DNA of 48,196 nucleotides from Streptomyces althioticus (GCA_014649355.1 BMSW01000031.1:1-48196); one strand, 5' to 3'. Positions 24,405 to 32,288 are shown, counted from the stretch's first letter. A program made the numbers and translations. Notes: generated by a model not told the origin, from the sequence alone.

Positions 24405-25297
24405 TGCGGGGTCTCCTCGCTGGTCGCGGGCATGTCGCTGGGGTGGCGGTCGGGCGCGGTCATCCTATCGGCCGCCCGTTGTGCGCTCGTCGCTGATGGT
24501 GGGCGGCGCAGCGTCAGCACAACGGCCCGTCTTCTGCGGAGCTTGGGGAGCATGCGGTGTGCCTCGCGGAGCATGTTCTGGGCCGGTGAGGCGCCCAGCT
24601 CGCGCCGCAGCTGGTCGGCGTGGGCGATCCACAGCTGGTAGAGCCGCTCCCACATGGCGGGCTCGTCGGGTCGCTCGTCCAGGTGCTCCAGCGACAGGCC
24701 GGCGGTGTCGGCCTGCTCGTGCCACGCCGGTTGTGCGCCGCGCCGCAGCGCGCGGGTGACGACCAGGCGGCCGCCCGGGGCCAGGATGCGGCCGAGCTCG
24801 CGCACAGCGGTCCCACGGTCGGTGGCACCGCCGAGGGCGTCCACGCACACGATGCCGTGGGCGCAGCCGTCGGGCAGGCCGGTGCGCTCCAGTTCCCCGA
24901 CGCGGAAGACGGCGCGGTCGGCGTTGGGTCCGAGGAAGTGGGCGCGCCGGGCAGTGGCCTGAGCGGTGGCGATGGGTGAGAGGTCGAAGGCCGTCAGACG
25001 GACGGCAAGGGCACGGGCCAGCCACAGGCCGATGCCACCGGCGCCGCAGCCGGCGTCCACGAGAAGCTGGCCGGGGTTCAGGCGCAGCCTCGCGGTCAGC
25101 AGTCCCAGCAGGGGCCAGTCGCAGGAGCTGGAGGCGGCGACCTCCACGGGGTAGTCCTCGTCCATCGCCTGGGCGTACAGGCCGGCCACCACAGAGCTGC
25201 GGCCGCGGGCGGCGTGGAAGGCGTCGTACTGGGCTGAGCGTCCCTCCTGCGCGGGTGCGAGCGGCGCCGTGGCTGGGCCGGTGGTCGTCGGGTTCAT
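24401..25297 (-). CDS. class I SAM-dependent methyltransferase of RiPP cluster
   Basis: 298 residues; ATG 25297 overlaps the YcaO stop (ATGA). SAM-binding motif I is LLVDAGCGAGGIGLWLAR. Then come ADRAVFRVGELERTGLPDGC (motif II region), GIVCVDALGG and LGRILAPGGRLVVTRALRRG (post-motif III). An N-terminal helical part (YAQAMDEDYPVEVAASSSCD) may bind substrate. The fold suits N-, O- or S-methylation of the peptide or of a small-molecule substituent; target unknown. In thioamitide clusters methyltransferases modify the peptide. Confidence 0.87.
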   Translation of the reverse strand: MNPTTTGPATAPLAPAQEGRSAQYDAFHAARGRSSVVAGLYAQAMDEDYPVEVAASSSCDWPLLGLLTARLRLNPGQLLVDAGCGAGGIGLWLARALAVRLTAFDLSPIATAQATARRAHFLGPNADRAVFRVGELERTGLPDGCAHGIVCVDALGGATDRGTAVRELGRILAPGGRLVVTRALRRGAQPAWHEQADTAGLSLEHLDERPDEPAMWERLYQLWIAHADQLRRELGASPAQNMLREAHRMLPKLRRRRAVVLTLRRPPSATSAQRAADRMTAPDRHPSDMPATSEETPQ

Positions 25298-26451
25298 CGG
25301 GGCATCGACCTTCTGATCCGGGAGTGGGTGCCGGGGCAGACGACCTGCACGGCGTGGACGGGACAGCCGGGGGCGGTCAGGTCCAGGACGACCGGCTCAT
25401 GCCTGGTGATGAGCTCGATGCGGCGGGCGATGTCCAGGGCCTGGTCGGCGAAGCCGCCCGTGGCCGGGGTGAAGCGCGCCGTCACCTCCGGCCACGGAGC
25501 AAGACCTGCGGTTCGCGCTGGACCTGGGCGGAAGGGCGGGATGTCGAAGCTGCCGGGGTCGGTGGGGAGGTCGTCGCGGGTTCCGGCGATGGCGGCGAGC
25601 CGGGACTGCGCGGCCTCGGTCACCGCCCGCGTCAGGGCGATGGCCGGGTCGCTGTGGCAGCCGCCGCCCGCGAAGACGACCGGGTGGTCCTCCGACCACA
25701 GATACGCCAGGCACACCGGCAGCCCGTAGGGGCCCTCTACGAGGGCGATCTCCAGCGCGATGCCCGCAGTGGCCAGTCGGGCCATCACCTCGCGGCCGAA
25801 CGGGTCGTCGACCGTGCGGGGATCGATCAGCGTGCGCCGCCGTCCACCTGTGCGCGTGTCCTGGTGCAGCACGTCGCGCTCGACCACCTCGAGCAGGGCG
25901 TGCACCATCGCCTCGTCGCGGGTGTTGCCGCAGGCAAGACCGGTACTGGTCGCCCGCCACACGTCTGCGGTCCACGGGCGGCGCTGAACGCGGCGGCGAA
26001 CCAGGTCGACCGGCAGCAGCGTCTTCGCGCCGCTCATCAGGCCGAGGCCGTGCGTCCACTCGCACACCACTGCGGCGAGAGCGTCCTCGGGGTAGGAGGC
26101 GGTGGTCGGTAATGCGGCCACCGGGCAGTCAGGGGCGACCTCGGCGGCCGGGCCCACCGCGGTGATGGACAGCGGCCGCTCGATGTGCCACAGCTCGATC
26201 GCCTCCATCACCGCCGACAGCTTCGCCAGCAGGGCGGTGGCGCCCTTGCCCTGCGCCACGGACAAAGTCCTCGACGCGGGCCGGATCGCCGCCCACACCG
26301 GCAGCCCGATCACGTCCAGGCCTGTCAGGTCTGCGACCCGGGTGATGCCGAACTCTTCCAGGCGGCCGGCCACCGCCTCCCAGGTGTCCTCAGGCGGCCG
26401 GGCCCGTACGGTGCCCGGCAGTGCCACCAGCCGCTCGTCAATGCCCGGCAC
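25294..26451 (-). CDS. YcaO-domain protein (RiPP cyclodehydratase/thioamide synthetase family)
   Basis: 385 residues from GTG 26451 (GGAG 7 bases upstream), overlapping the tfuA stop by 14 bases. YcaO ATP-binding motifs are clear: AKLSAVMEAIELWHIERPL, STGLACGNTRDEAMVHALLE followed by VVERD, and TRAVTEAAQSRLAAIAGTRDD. YcaO enzymes phosphorylate a backbone amide with ATP and let a nucleophile attack. With TfuA the nucleophile is sulfide, giving thioamides, as in thioviridamide-type pathways. No separate E1-like or RRE partner protein is visible in the operon, and the C-terminus (RIRRSMPR) is not proline-rich like azoline-forming YcaOs. Confidence 0.93.
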   Translation of the reverse strand: MPGIDERLVALPGTVRARPPEDTWEAVAGRLEEFGITRVADLTGLDVIGLPVWAAIRPASRTLSVAQGKGATALLAKLSAVMEAIELWHIERPLSITAVGPAAEVAPDCPVAALPTTASYPEDALAAVVCEWTHGLGLMSGAKTLLPVDLVRRRVQRRPWTADVWRATSTGLACGNTRDEAMVHALLEVVERDVLHQDTRTGGRRRTLIDPRTVDDPFGREVMARLATAGIALEIALVEGPYGLPVCLAYLWSEDHPVVFAGGGCHSDPAIALTRAVTEAAQSRLAAIAGTRDDLPTDPGSFDIPPFRPGPARTAGLAPWPEVTARFTPATGGFADQALDIARRIELITRHEPVVLDLTAPGCPVHAVQVVCPGTHSRIRRSMPR

Positions 26452-27688
26452 AGGTCGTCTCCATTCTCTGCGTCTCTTCCAGGAACCCGAGTACGAACCG
26501 CTTGGCCGCGTCCACCGCGCTCGCTGCCCGGCCGAGTCCCCGCGCGGCCGCCTCCGTCTCCAGGTGCTCCTGCGGGCAGCGCCATACCGTGAGCAGGAGG
26601 TCGCGGGCCGCCTCGTCGCGGACTGCGGCCGCGGACATCCCGGGGCGACGGCGGCGAGCTCGGGCGAGGACGTCGGCGTATCGGGCGACCGCGCGCCGGT
26701 CCTGGTCGGTTTCACCGGCCAGCAGCAGCCCCACGGTCTCCTCGTCGCGCAGGTCAAGCCAGGGGTGGAACAGGCGGTCTGCGGGCAGGCGCCCGCCGCA
26801 CGCCTGGGTCAGGCGCTCGGCGAGCGGCAACCCGGGCCCGCCGTCAGTTGGGTGCTGGGAGAGGTGTTCGAGGTAGGCCGCCCATCTGCCGGGAAAGTCG
26901 GGGTCGAACACCTGCTGGTAGACGAGACGGTCCTCGGTCGACAGGTTCAGGCCGTCGACTTGCTCCCGCACGGCGGCGTTCGACCAGCGGCGGAAGTAGG
27001 CCGTCTCCCACTGCGGCGGGGCGACGGCCGCGCTCGCCGCTGCGGCGGTTCCGTCGAGTGCGGTCGTCACGGCGGCGATCGCGTCGGCGCGCTTGAGGTC
27101 AGCAAAGTGCCGGTCCTGCTTGCGCCGCTCGTCCAGCCAGTCCGCGAACGTCCTCTCGCCCCGGTTGTGGCATACGGCCCGCACGGCGGCCCACGTCCGT
27201 TGCGGGTAGTAGACCGTGCGCAGCGCCTGCAGAAGTCCGGTGGCCCGCGGGGCGTCGAGGACCTCGTGCGCGACCGCGAGCTCAAGGGCGTGCCGCAGGT
27301 TGACCAGCGGCCAGGTAAGGGCGCGTGCGTCGTCAGGGGCCTGGCCGACAGCCACCTCGTCATCGCCGTCGATGGCCCCGCGTGCATAGGCGGCGTAGAT
27401 GCGGCCGACGCCGTGCATCCCGTACGGCGCCAGTTCAGCCGCCCGCAGCGCGCCGATGCTCGCAGCACCGACCATCCGGATGCCTCGGCCCATCGCGGCC
27501 AGAATCTCTTTGTGCCGCAGCGCCGGCGCCTGGTGATACACGCCGTCAATGAGGACCACCGTGTCATCGCTGCTGATCTCGGGGGCGAACAGATCACCGT
27601 GCTGTGCGGGCGGCCACACCCGTACACCGGGAGCGGCGAGTTGCGGCTCGGACCGCGGCAGCGACGGCCCGACGAACACGTGAATCAC
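26438..27688 (-). CDS. tfuA: TfuA-like protein, partner of YcaO
   Basis: 416 residues from GTG 27688 (GGAGG 6 bases upstream; a GTG three bases earlier is possible). The TfuA core is at the N-terminus: IHVFVGPSLPRSEPQL, VVLIDGVYHQAPALRHKEIL, and RMVGAASIGALRAAELAPYG. The region after residue 180 is a longer, helical extension (WETAYFRRWSNAAVREQVDG; WAAYLEHLSQHPTDGGPGLP). TfuA-like proteins boost YcaO-dependent thioamidation, probably by delivering sulfur. At 416 residues it is longer than minimal TfuA proteins of about 200-250. The YcaO gene overlaps its end. Confidence 0.9.
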   Translation of the reverse strand: MIHVFVGPSLPRSEPQLAAPGVRVWPPAQHGDLFAPEISSDDTVVLIDGVYHQAPALRHKEILAAMGRGIRMVGAASIGALRAAELAPYGMHGVGRIYAAYARGAIDGDDEVAVGQAPDDARALTWPLVNLRHALELAVAHEVLDAPRATGLLQALRTVYYPQRTWAAVRAVCHNRGERTFADWLDERRKQDRHFADLKRADAIAAVTTALDGTAAAASAAVAPPQWETAYFRRWSNAAVREQVDGLNLSTEDRLVYQQVFDPDFPGRWAAYLEHLSQHPTDGGPGLPLAERLTQACGGRLPADRLFHPWLDLRDEETVGLLLAGETDQDRRAVARYADVLARARRRRPGMSAAAVRDEAARDLLLTVWRCPQEHLETEAAARGLGRAASAVDAAKRFVLGFLEETQRMETTCAGH

Positions 27689-27716
27689 CACAGGCCTCCA
27701 GGGCGAAGAGCGAGAG

Positions 27717-27758
27717 GGTGCTGCTCCCCCCGACCCCAGGCCGGGCGGGAGCAGCACC
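27717..27758 (-). terminator. attenuating hairpin between precursor peptide and tfuA
   Basis: GGTGCTGCTCCC (27717-27728) pairs perfectly with GGGAGCAGCACC (27747-27758). The 12-bp stem starts 27 bases after the precursor stop and ends just before the tfuA ribosome site. Partial terminators here are typical of RiPP operons, letting precursor mRNA exceed enzyme mRNA. Confidence 0.7.
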
Positions 27759-27784
27759 AGGTCAGAGTGCGGAAGAGGAGAGGG

Positions 27785-27898
27785 CTACTCCTCGTCCTCC
27801 ACGTCGACCGCGACCACGACGGGCCCGGTGACCTCGTCGGGCTCCTGGGTCGGCGCCTGGACGGCGCTCTGGGCGGCGCTGGTGGACTCGAACTGCAT
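27785..27898 (-). CDS. RiPP precursor peptide, Val-rich core and acidic C-terminus
   Basis: 37 residues; ATG 27898 is preceded by AGGAGGAAC, the best ribosome site in the cluster. It begins MQFESTSAAQSAVQAPTQEP, continues DEVT and ends GPVVVAVDVEDEE. The leader is Ala/Gln/Glu-rich. The last 13 residues contain no Cys, Ser or Thr, so azoline or lanthionine formation there is impossible. Backbone thioamides on the Val/Ala run fit the adjacent YcaO-TfuA pair. Cleavage site unknown; a core beginning after DEVT or TG is plausible. The acidic EDEE end is unusual. Position (first before tfuA, hairpin behind, enzymes following) strongly supports a precursor. Confidence 0.8.
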   Translation of the reverse strand: MQFESTSAAQSAVQAPTQEPDEVTGPVVVAVDVEDEE

Positions 27899-28022
27899 GG
27901 GATGTTCCTCCTGTTCATTGAGACGGCGGAGCGGGACGGCTGCCCGCATCCGGTGATGCCACAGGCCCTGCGGTGAGGGCCCGCCTGACCGCACCTGGGA
28001 GGGGCGGGAAGCTGGTGGGTGT

Positions 28023-29174
28023 TCAGCCCTGCCGGGCCGGGGACTGCCGTTCGTCGACACCGCCGGCAGCGCAGGGTCTGAGCTGCAACAGAGTCGGGAG
28101 CCTGCCCGGCGGCCCGTTCGGGGGTCTCCGAGTCGCCGGGCAGGCGGTCAGGACGCGGCCGCCGCGAAGGCGACCCCACTGATGTCGCACAGCTCGCGCA
28201 CGGCCTGGCGGGCGACGACGAACCGTTCGTCCGGGGAGTGGCGCGGAACGAGGGCATCGTCGTCCGCGGGGCTGGGGCTGCCTGGCCGGGGGTAGAGCGT
28301 CCCGCGTACACCGATCAGCTCGGCCTCGCCCACGCGGAGAAGCACATGCCCGTCCCGGAGCAAGCGGGCCGGTGGCCACCAGGTGGTCGAAGCCGATGTG
28401 TTCGCCCCCGGCGAGCGTCACGGTGCGGGCCGCCGGGTCGACGGCGACCACGCGGGCGCCGATCCGCAGACGGGCGTCGAGGCGAGCGGCCAGCCGGCGC
28501 CAGATCTCTCCGATACCGCCGCGGGCGGGAAAGGCGAAGGTGACGTTGGCGCCCCACCCCCTGGCGGGCTGGGCAGCTCCCGCCAAGGCCGCCAGGAGCT
28601 CACCGGCATCGGCTGGAGCGACGCGCTCGGTGACCCAGGAGGAAGCCATCTGCTCGGGTGTCATCGCCCACACCTTGGAGTTGTCCGGGCCGGCGAACCG
28701 CTCCACCAGGCCCGATCCGTACATTCCTTGCAGCCAGGTGGCGAAGTCCGTGTCGGCGGGCAGCTGCTGTTCGCGCCGCTGGCAGGCGAGCAGGAGGTCG
28801 TGCACACACGCCTCGGCGTCCTCGGCCGGGAGGTGGTGGAGGTGCTGCTGGAAGGGGTAGGGCACCCACCGGTCGCGGAAGCGGATGTAAGAGGAGCGGT
28901 CGTGGTGCAGCAGCTCGCCTGCGGTGAACAGCTCGGCCAGCAGCCGGTCGAACTCGCCGAAGTGGGAGAAGACCACGTGCCCGCCCAGGTCCCAGGTGAA
29001 GCCGGCCGGGTCGACCACCGACGAGCCGAGTCCGCCGGGCACGGGGGCGGCCTCCAGCAGCGTCCAGGCGGGGTGGCCCAGCCGCTTCAGTTCGTCTACG
29101 CAGGCCAGACCGCAAGGCCCGGCTCCGAGGATGACGACCCTCTCGGACGGTAACGAGTGCGCAGAACGGGGCAT
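28023..29174 (-). CDS. FAD/NAD-binding oxidoreductase (protoporphyrinogen oxidase/UDP-galactopyranose mutase-like), C-terminus frameshifted
   Basis: ATG 29174 follows AAGGAGG; 383 codons to the stop at 28023. The N-terminal dinucleotide fold is RVVILGAGPCGLACVDELKR, then GGLGSSVVDPAGFTWDLGGH and SYIRFRDRWVPYPFQQHL, typical of UDP-galactopyranose-mutase-like amine-oxidase-fold flavoproteins. After FDHLVATGPL (near 28370) the frame becomes Arg/Pro-rich nonsense. A frame one base away continues plausibly (LLRDGHVLLRVGEAELIGVR) and stops at 28148, just before a strong hairpin. The true end is thus probably 28148, with a frameshift. The usual C-terminal third of the family is not seen. A redox step on the peptide or a sugar is possible. 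Confidence 0.7.
   Translation of the reverse strand: MPRSAHSLPSERVVILGAGPCGLACVDELKRLGHPAWTLLEAAPVPGGLGSSVVDPAGFTWDLGGHVVFSHFGEFDRLLAELFTAGELLHHDRSSYIRFRDRWVPYPFQQHLHHLPAEDAEACVHDLLLACQRREQQLPADTDFATWLQGMYGSGLVERFAGPDNSKVWAMTPEQMASSWVTERVAPADAGELLAALAGAAQPARGWGANVTFAFPARGGIGEIWRRLAARLDARLRIGARVVAVDPAARTVTLAGGEHIGFDHLVATGPLAPGRACASPRGRGRADRCTRDALPPARQPQPRGRRCPRSAPLPGRTVRRRPPGRARAVRHQWGRLRGGRVLTACPATRRPPNGPPGRLPTLLQLRPCAAGGVDERQSPARQG
28101..28144 (-). terminator. terminator hairpin after FAD gene
   Basis: CCTGCCCGGCG (28101-28111) and its exact complement (28134-28144) make an 11-bp stem. It begins 4 bases past the out-of-frame TGA at 28148-28150, inside the longer frame that runs to 28023, supporting 28148 as the original gene end. 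The precursor gene then needs its own promoter in 27899-28100. Confidence 0.6.
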
Positions 29175-29200
29175 GGAGCCCTCCTTCGGTCGGCGTTGAA

Positions 29201-29250
29201 CCTGCTCCGGCGGCCCAGGCCGAGGGGGAACGTCCGGGCCGCCGGGCAGG
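29201..29250 (-). terminator. terminator hairpin after the Cys-rich protein gene
   Basis: CCTGC-CCGGCGGCCC (29201-29215) mirrors GGGCCGCCGG-GCAGG (29236-29250) with single bulges. It starts 5 bases after the stop at 29255 and separates the regulatory genes from the FAD gene. Confidence 0.65.
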
Positions 29251-29254
29251 AGCT

Positions 29255-29956
29255 TCACGGGGCGTGCTCCAGCGCGGTGAAGAGCTCGCCGAGGGTGAGC
29301 AGCCGGAAGACGCCGAGCCTGCGCACCATCTGCGACGCGAGCACGGTCGGCATCAGTGGATGGCCGTACGGGAGCGGCCCGGCAGGGCGCTCCACGACCT
29401 GCACGTTCCCGTCGCGGACGCCGTAGCCGACACCGATCACGCCGTACAGCGGGGCGCTGCGGGCGAGGAACACCATCGGCTCGCTGGTGAGGTGCGGGCA
29501 CAGCTCTGCGGCTGTGCGGGCGTGCTCCGGGCACACGGGCGGCTGGTTGGTGAGGACCGGTTCGGCGCTGGGGTCCACGGCGTCCGGGCCTGCGAGGAAG
29601 ATCCAGCCGAGCGGGGTCCGCGCGAGCTCGGCGCACACCTGGCAGCGCAGCGTCTGCATGCAGCCGCGCTGCCGCAGGGGATGCATCATCCGCCACTGCG
29701 GCCGTCCCGTCGGCTGCTCCAGGTCATCAACCGGGCCGAAGCCGCAGCGCGCCCACAGCACGCCGCGGATGTCGCGGTCGCGGGGGTCCTCGTCGGCGTA
29801 CCCGAGCCGGTAACGGCCGCCACCGAGAGGGGTGAGCCGCAGGTTGTCCGGTGCGGCTTCCTCATCCTCACGCTGGATGACGAACGGGATCACGCGGGAG
29901 TCGGAGTGCACGGTGGTCTTCCTCGTACGGGGCAGGGTGGTGCGAATCGTGGTCAC
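29255..29956 (-). CDS. Cys-containing hypothetical protein of regulatory operon
   Basis: 233 residues from GTG 29956, in a GTGA overlap with the DUF6415 gene. Residues about 55-75 read DIRGVLWARCGFGPVDDLEQ. A CxxC pair follows (LRCQVCAELARTPLGWIFLAG), then QPPVCPEHARTAAELCPHLT, so four or more Cys/His could bind zinc. The C-terminal half (PLYGVIGVGYGVRDGNVQVV, LMPTVLASQMVRRLGVFRLL) is well folded in appearance. Similar proteins accompany XRE and HATPase genes in Streptomyces clusters, but no function is known. Confidence 0.75.
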   Translation of the reverse strand: MTTIRTTLPRTRKTTVHSDSRVIPFVIQREDEEAAPDNLRLTPLGGGRYRLGYADEDPRDRDIRGVLWARCGFGPVDDLEQPTGRPQWRMMHPLRQRGCMQTLRCQVCAELARTPLGWIFLAGPDAVDPSAEPVLTNQPPVCPEHARTAAELCPHLTSEPMVFLARSAPLYGVIGVGYGVRDGNVQVVERPAGPLPYGHPLMPTVLASQMVRRLGVFRLLTLGELFTALEHAP

Positions 29957-30360
29957 GCGGCCTCCCTGAGGCAGCGGATGGCGGTGAGCCGGTCGTGGAG
30001 TTCGTTGGCGGTCCACCCCAGCCGGCGCAGGTGCGCTATCGCCTCCTGGCGGCCGCACGGCAGCCGATCGGCGTGCAGGGTGCGCGCGCGGACGACGAGC
30101 TGCGCGGCGGTCGGGTCCTGTTCGGCCTCGCTCGCCACGGCGATGGTGACCAGCCCGGCAAGGTGCCCGCGAAGCCGCTCGGCGAGCTGGGCGGTGTCCT
30201 CGTCGGGCGGAGGGACGTCGTCCAGAACGGCCGCGACGTCGTCCAGGAGCGCGCCCCCGTCGAATGGGGTCCAACCGCGAAGTCTGTCGAGGACGGTGAC
30301 GAGTTCCGTGCCGGATAAGGGCGGCACCCAGCGGCGTACGGGGCGGGCAGTGCCGGTCAC
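29953..30360 (-). CDS. DUF6415-like protein
   Basis: 135 residues from GTG 30360, overlapping the HATPase stop (GTGA). The helical core (LLDDVAAVLDDVPPPDEDTA, QLAERLRGHLAGLVTIAVAS, AQLVVRARTLHADRLP) and end (HLRRLGWTANELHDRLTAI) match the layout of DUF6415 proteins, recorded beside natural-product and XRE-regulator genes in Streptomyces. Function unknown. Soluble, no membrane segment. Confidence 0.65.
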   Translation of the reverse strand: MTGTARPVRRWVPPLSGTELVTVLDRLRGWTPFDGGALLDDVAAVLDDVPPPDEDTAQLAERLRGHLAGLVTIAVASEAEQDPTAAQLVVRARTLHADRLPCGRQEAIAHLRRLGWTANELHDRLTAIRCLREAA

Positions 30361-30920
30361 GACTGGCCGCCGGAGACCGCAAGGCAGCACCAGCTGGTGG
30401 TTCCGTCGTCACTGGTGCCCCACGTGCCGCCGTGGGCGGAGGCGAGGCAGTCAACGAGGAACAGGCCGCGGCCGCACTCGGCGTCGTCGGGGGCGTTACG
30501 GACGACCGGCCGGCAGGGTGTCTCATCGTGCACGGCCAGGTGCAGGAAGCCGTCCCGGACAGTCATGGTGAAGGTGACCTGTGCGCCGCCGCCGTGCTGG
30601 ATGGCATTGGTGACCAGCTCGGAAACGATCAGCGTTGCGTCATCGATCAGCGCCTCAAGCCCGCAGTAGCGCAGCCGCGCCGCGGCCAGCTTCCTGGCCA
30701 TCCCCACCCGACGGGCGTCCCGTTCGGAGATCTCGTCTTTGGTGCGGGGCGGGCAGACCTCGAAGCACACGCTCATCCGGTCGTCGTCCCGCCGCAGGGG
30801 CCCAGGGCGGCCGCAGTCGGGGAGTAACCGGTCCGCCGCAGGCGTTGTCAGGGGAAGAGCAGCGGCTTCTAAGGCGCTTCGACGGGTGCGCCCCGAGGCC
30901 GGGAAGTGGGCAGTCGTCAT
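30357..30920 (-). CDS. HATPase anti-sigma-like regulatory ATP-binding protein
   Basis: 187 residues from ATG 30920 (GGAGCCGACC upstream). GHKL ATPase motifs: the N-box helix LIDDATLIVSELVTNAIQHG, the G1 box LAVHDETPCRPV, and the G2-like ECGRGLFLVDCLASAHGGTW. This single-domain form resembles RsbW/SpoIIAB-type kinases and the AbaA-like proteins paired with XRE (WhiJ-type) regulators in Streptomyces. It precedes DUF6415 and a Cys-rich gene in one overlapping operon, downstream of the XRE-TPR gene. Confidence 0.85.
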   Translation of the reverse strand: MTTAHFPASGRTRRSALEAAALPLTTPAADRLLPDCGRPGPLRRDDDRMSVCFEVCPPRTKDEISERDARRVGMARKLAAARLRYCGLEALIDDATLIVSELVTNAIQHGGGAQVTFTMTVRDGFLHLAVHDETPCRPVVRNAPDDAECGRGLFLVDCLASAHGGTWGTSDDGTTSWCCLAVSGGQS

Positions 30921-30965
30921 GGTCGGCTCCATGTCGAAATGGCGTGTGACGACATGGTAGCTAAC

Positions 30966-31018
30966 GGTGAAGGCCCCAACTATCAGCACTTGTTGATAGT
31001 TGGGGCCAAGACTTCACC
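30966..31018. promoter_or_regulatory. large perfect hairpin between XRE gene and HATPase operon
   Basis: GGCCCCAACTATCA (30972-30985) pairs exactly with 30994-31007 (14 bp, 8-base loop). An outer GGTGAAG (30966-30972) matches CTTCACC (31012-31018). It lies 9 bases past the XRE stop and 46 bases before the HATPase start: a terminator, an operator for the XRE regulator, or both. Confidence 0.6.
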
Positions 31019-31026
31019 CAGTGTGA

Positions 31027-32223
31027 CTAGTGGGCGGGTGTGGGGCCCAGCCACGAGCCGTAGGACAGGAAGCTGTCCGGCAGGCGGCGGTGAGCGGCTT
31101 CCAGCCCCGCGTACGTCTCCCGCACGGTCGGGTGGTACTTCGCCTGCTGCGGGGCAGCCTTGCGTGCCTTGAGCAGGTTCTCGAAGGAGGCGTCGATGTT
31201 GCCCGTCCACAGCAGGGACCGGGCCACCTCCGCGTAGTGGTGACTGGTGCGGGAGTTGGGCCACTCCTTCGGGATGAATGTCGTGCGCGCGGCCTCGACC
31301 GACTCGCCGTACTGGTCCAGCTCGGCGAGGACGGAGACGCGGTGGACGCCCACGTTGGTCGGCCCGAAGGCGAGCCAGTGGACCTTCATCGCTTCGCCGG
31401 TCTCGCTCGCGATCTGCTCGGCTTCACCGAGGTGGACGTGCGCTTCGTCCGCGTCGTGCGCCCGGCCGGCCAGCACCGCGGCGCCCAGGTGGAGCTGCCC
31501 GGTGACGACACGGCGTTCGCGGGTGGGCTCCGCCTGTTCCAGAGTGGTCAGGCCGAGACGCACCAGGCGGGTGCCGGTGCGGTACTTGCCCTCACGCAGG
31601 TAGGTCAGGGCGCGCAAATACTGGTACATGCCGCCCAGGACGGCGTCGGACCCGCGCTGGGCTGCCCAGTCGAGGCGTGCCAGGGCGAGCTGGGCGAGGT
31701 CGGGATAGCCCAACTTAGCCGCGACGTCGTAGGCAGTCCGGTAGAAGCTCGCCAGGGTCAGCCAGCCCTCCCGGGTCTGGGCGGTGTGCGCGGCCGTCGT
31801 GCCCTCTTCGATGAGGCTCGAGACTCGCGACGCGGCGCTCTTGATGTTCCCCGCCCGTACGTCCGCGCAGAGCTGTTCCGCCTCCCGGTGCAGTTCCTCC
31901 GGTCGGCGAGCCTGGATGTCGGGATCGGGGCCCAGGTCGTACACGTCCAGGGCCTCGCGGATGGGCCTTATCAGCACGTCGAGTTGGTCGGCGCGCAACT
32001 CGTCGGCGTAGGGCTGGCCCTGAATGGTCACCACTTCCACGCGCAGCGCGCGGGCGCACGCCCCCACGACGTGCGGGGAGGCGGGGATGACTCCTTGCTC
32101 GACCTTCGTGAGGGTGCTGTACGGGATGTTCGCGAGCTCGCTGAGGGCCCTCTGCGTCAATCCCCGTTCGCGCCGCAGACGCGCGATTCGAGTACCGGTG
32201 TGGTCTTGCGGCAGACCGTGCAT
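31027..32223 (-). CDS. XRE-family transcriptional regulator with C-terminal TPR-like domain
   Basis: 398 residues from ATG 32223 (CAGGAG 5 bases upstream). The helix-turn-helix is at residues about 11-60 (RIARLRRERGLTQRALSELA, YSTLTKVEQGVIPASPHVVG). The remainder is all-helical with TPR-like units (REGWLTLASFYRTAYDVAAK, RALTYLREGKYRTGTRLVRL, HLGAAVLAGRAHDADEAHVH), as in WhiJ-like and other actinobacterial XRE-TPR regulators that sense peptides or small molecules. It sits at the upstream end of the RiPP locus with HATPase and DUF6415 partners and is the likely cluster regulator. Confidence 0.88.
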   Translation of the reverse strand: MHGLPQDHTGTRIARLRRERGLTQRALSELANIPYSTLTKVEQGVIPASPHVVGACARALRVEVVTIQGQPYADELRADQLDVLIRPIREALDVYDLGPDPDIQARRPEELHREAEQLCADVRAGNIKSAASRVSSLIEEGTTAAHTAQTREGWLTLASFYRTAYDVAAKLGYPDLAQLALARLDWAAQRGSDAVLGGMYQYLRALTYLREGKYRTGTRLVRLGLTTLEQAEPTRERRVVTGQLHLGAAVLAGRAHDADEAHVHLGEAEQIASETGEAMKVHWLAFGPTNVGVHRVSVLAELDQYGESVEAARTTFIPKEWPNSRTSHHYAEVARSLLWTGNIDASFENLLKARKAAPQQAKYHPTVRETYAGLEAAHRRLPDSFLSYGSWLGPTPAH

Positions 32224-32288
32224 ACTGGCTCCTGTTCTGCTTCGACACCAGAACCGTACCCGCGGTCGGCTCCGCCGGTACACGAATA

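Noticed and set aside
24976..27976. Very long plus-strand frames through the RiPP region (378 and 624 codons)
   Set aside because: They mirror YcaO and TfuA, whose motifs and start signals on the minus strand are clear.
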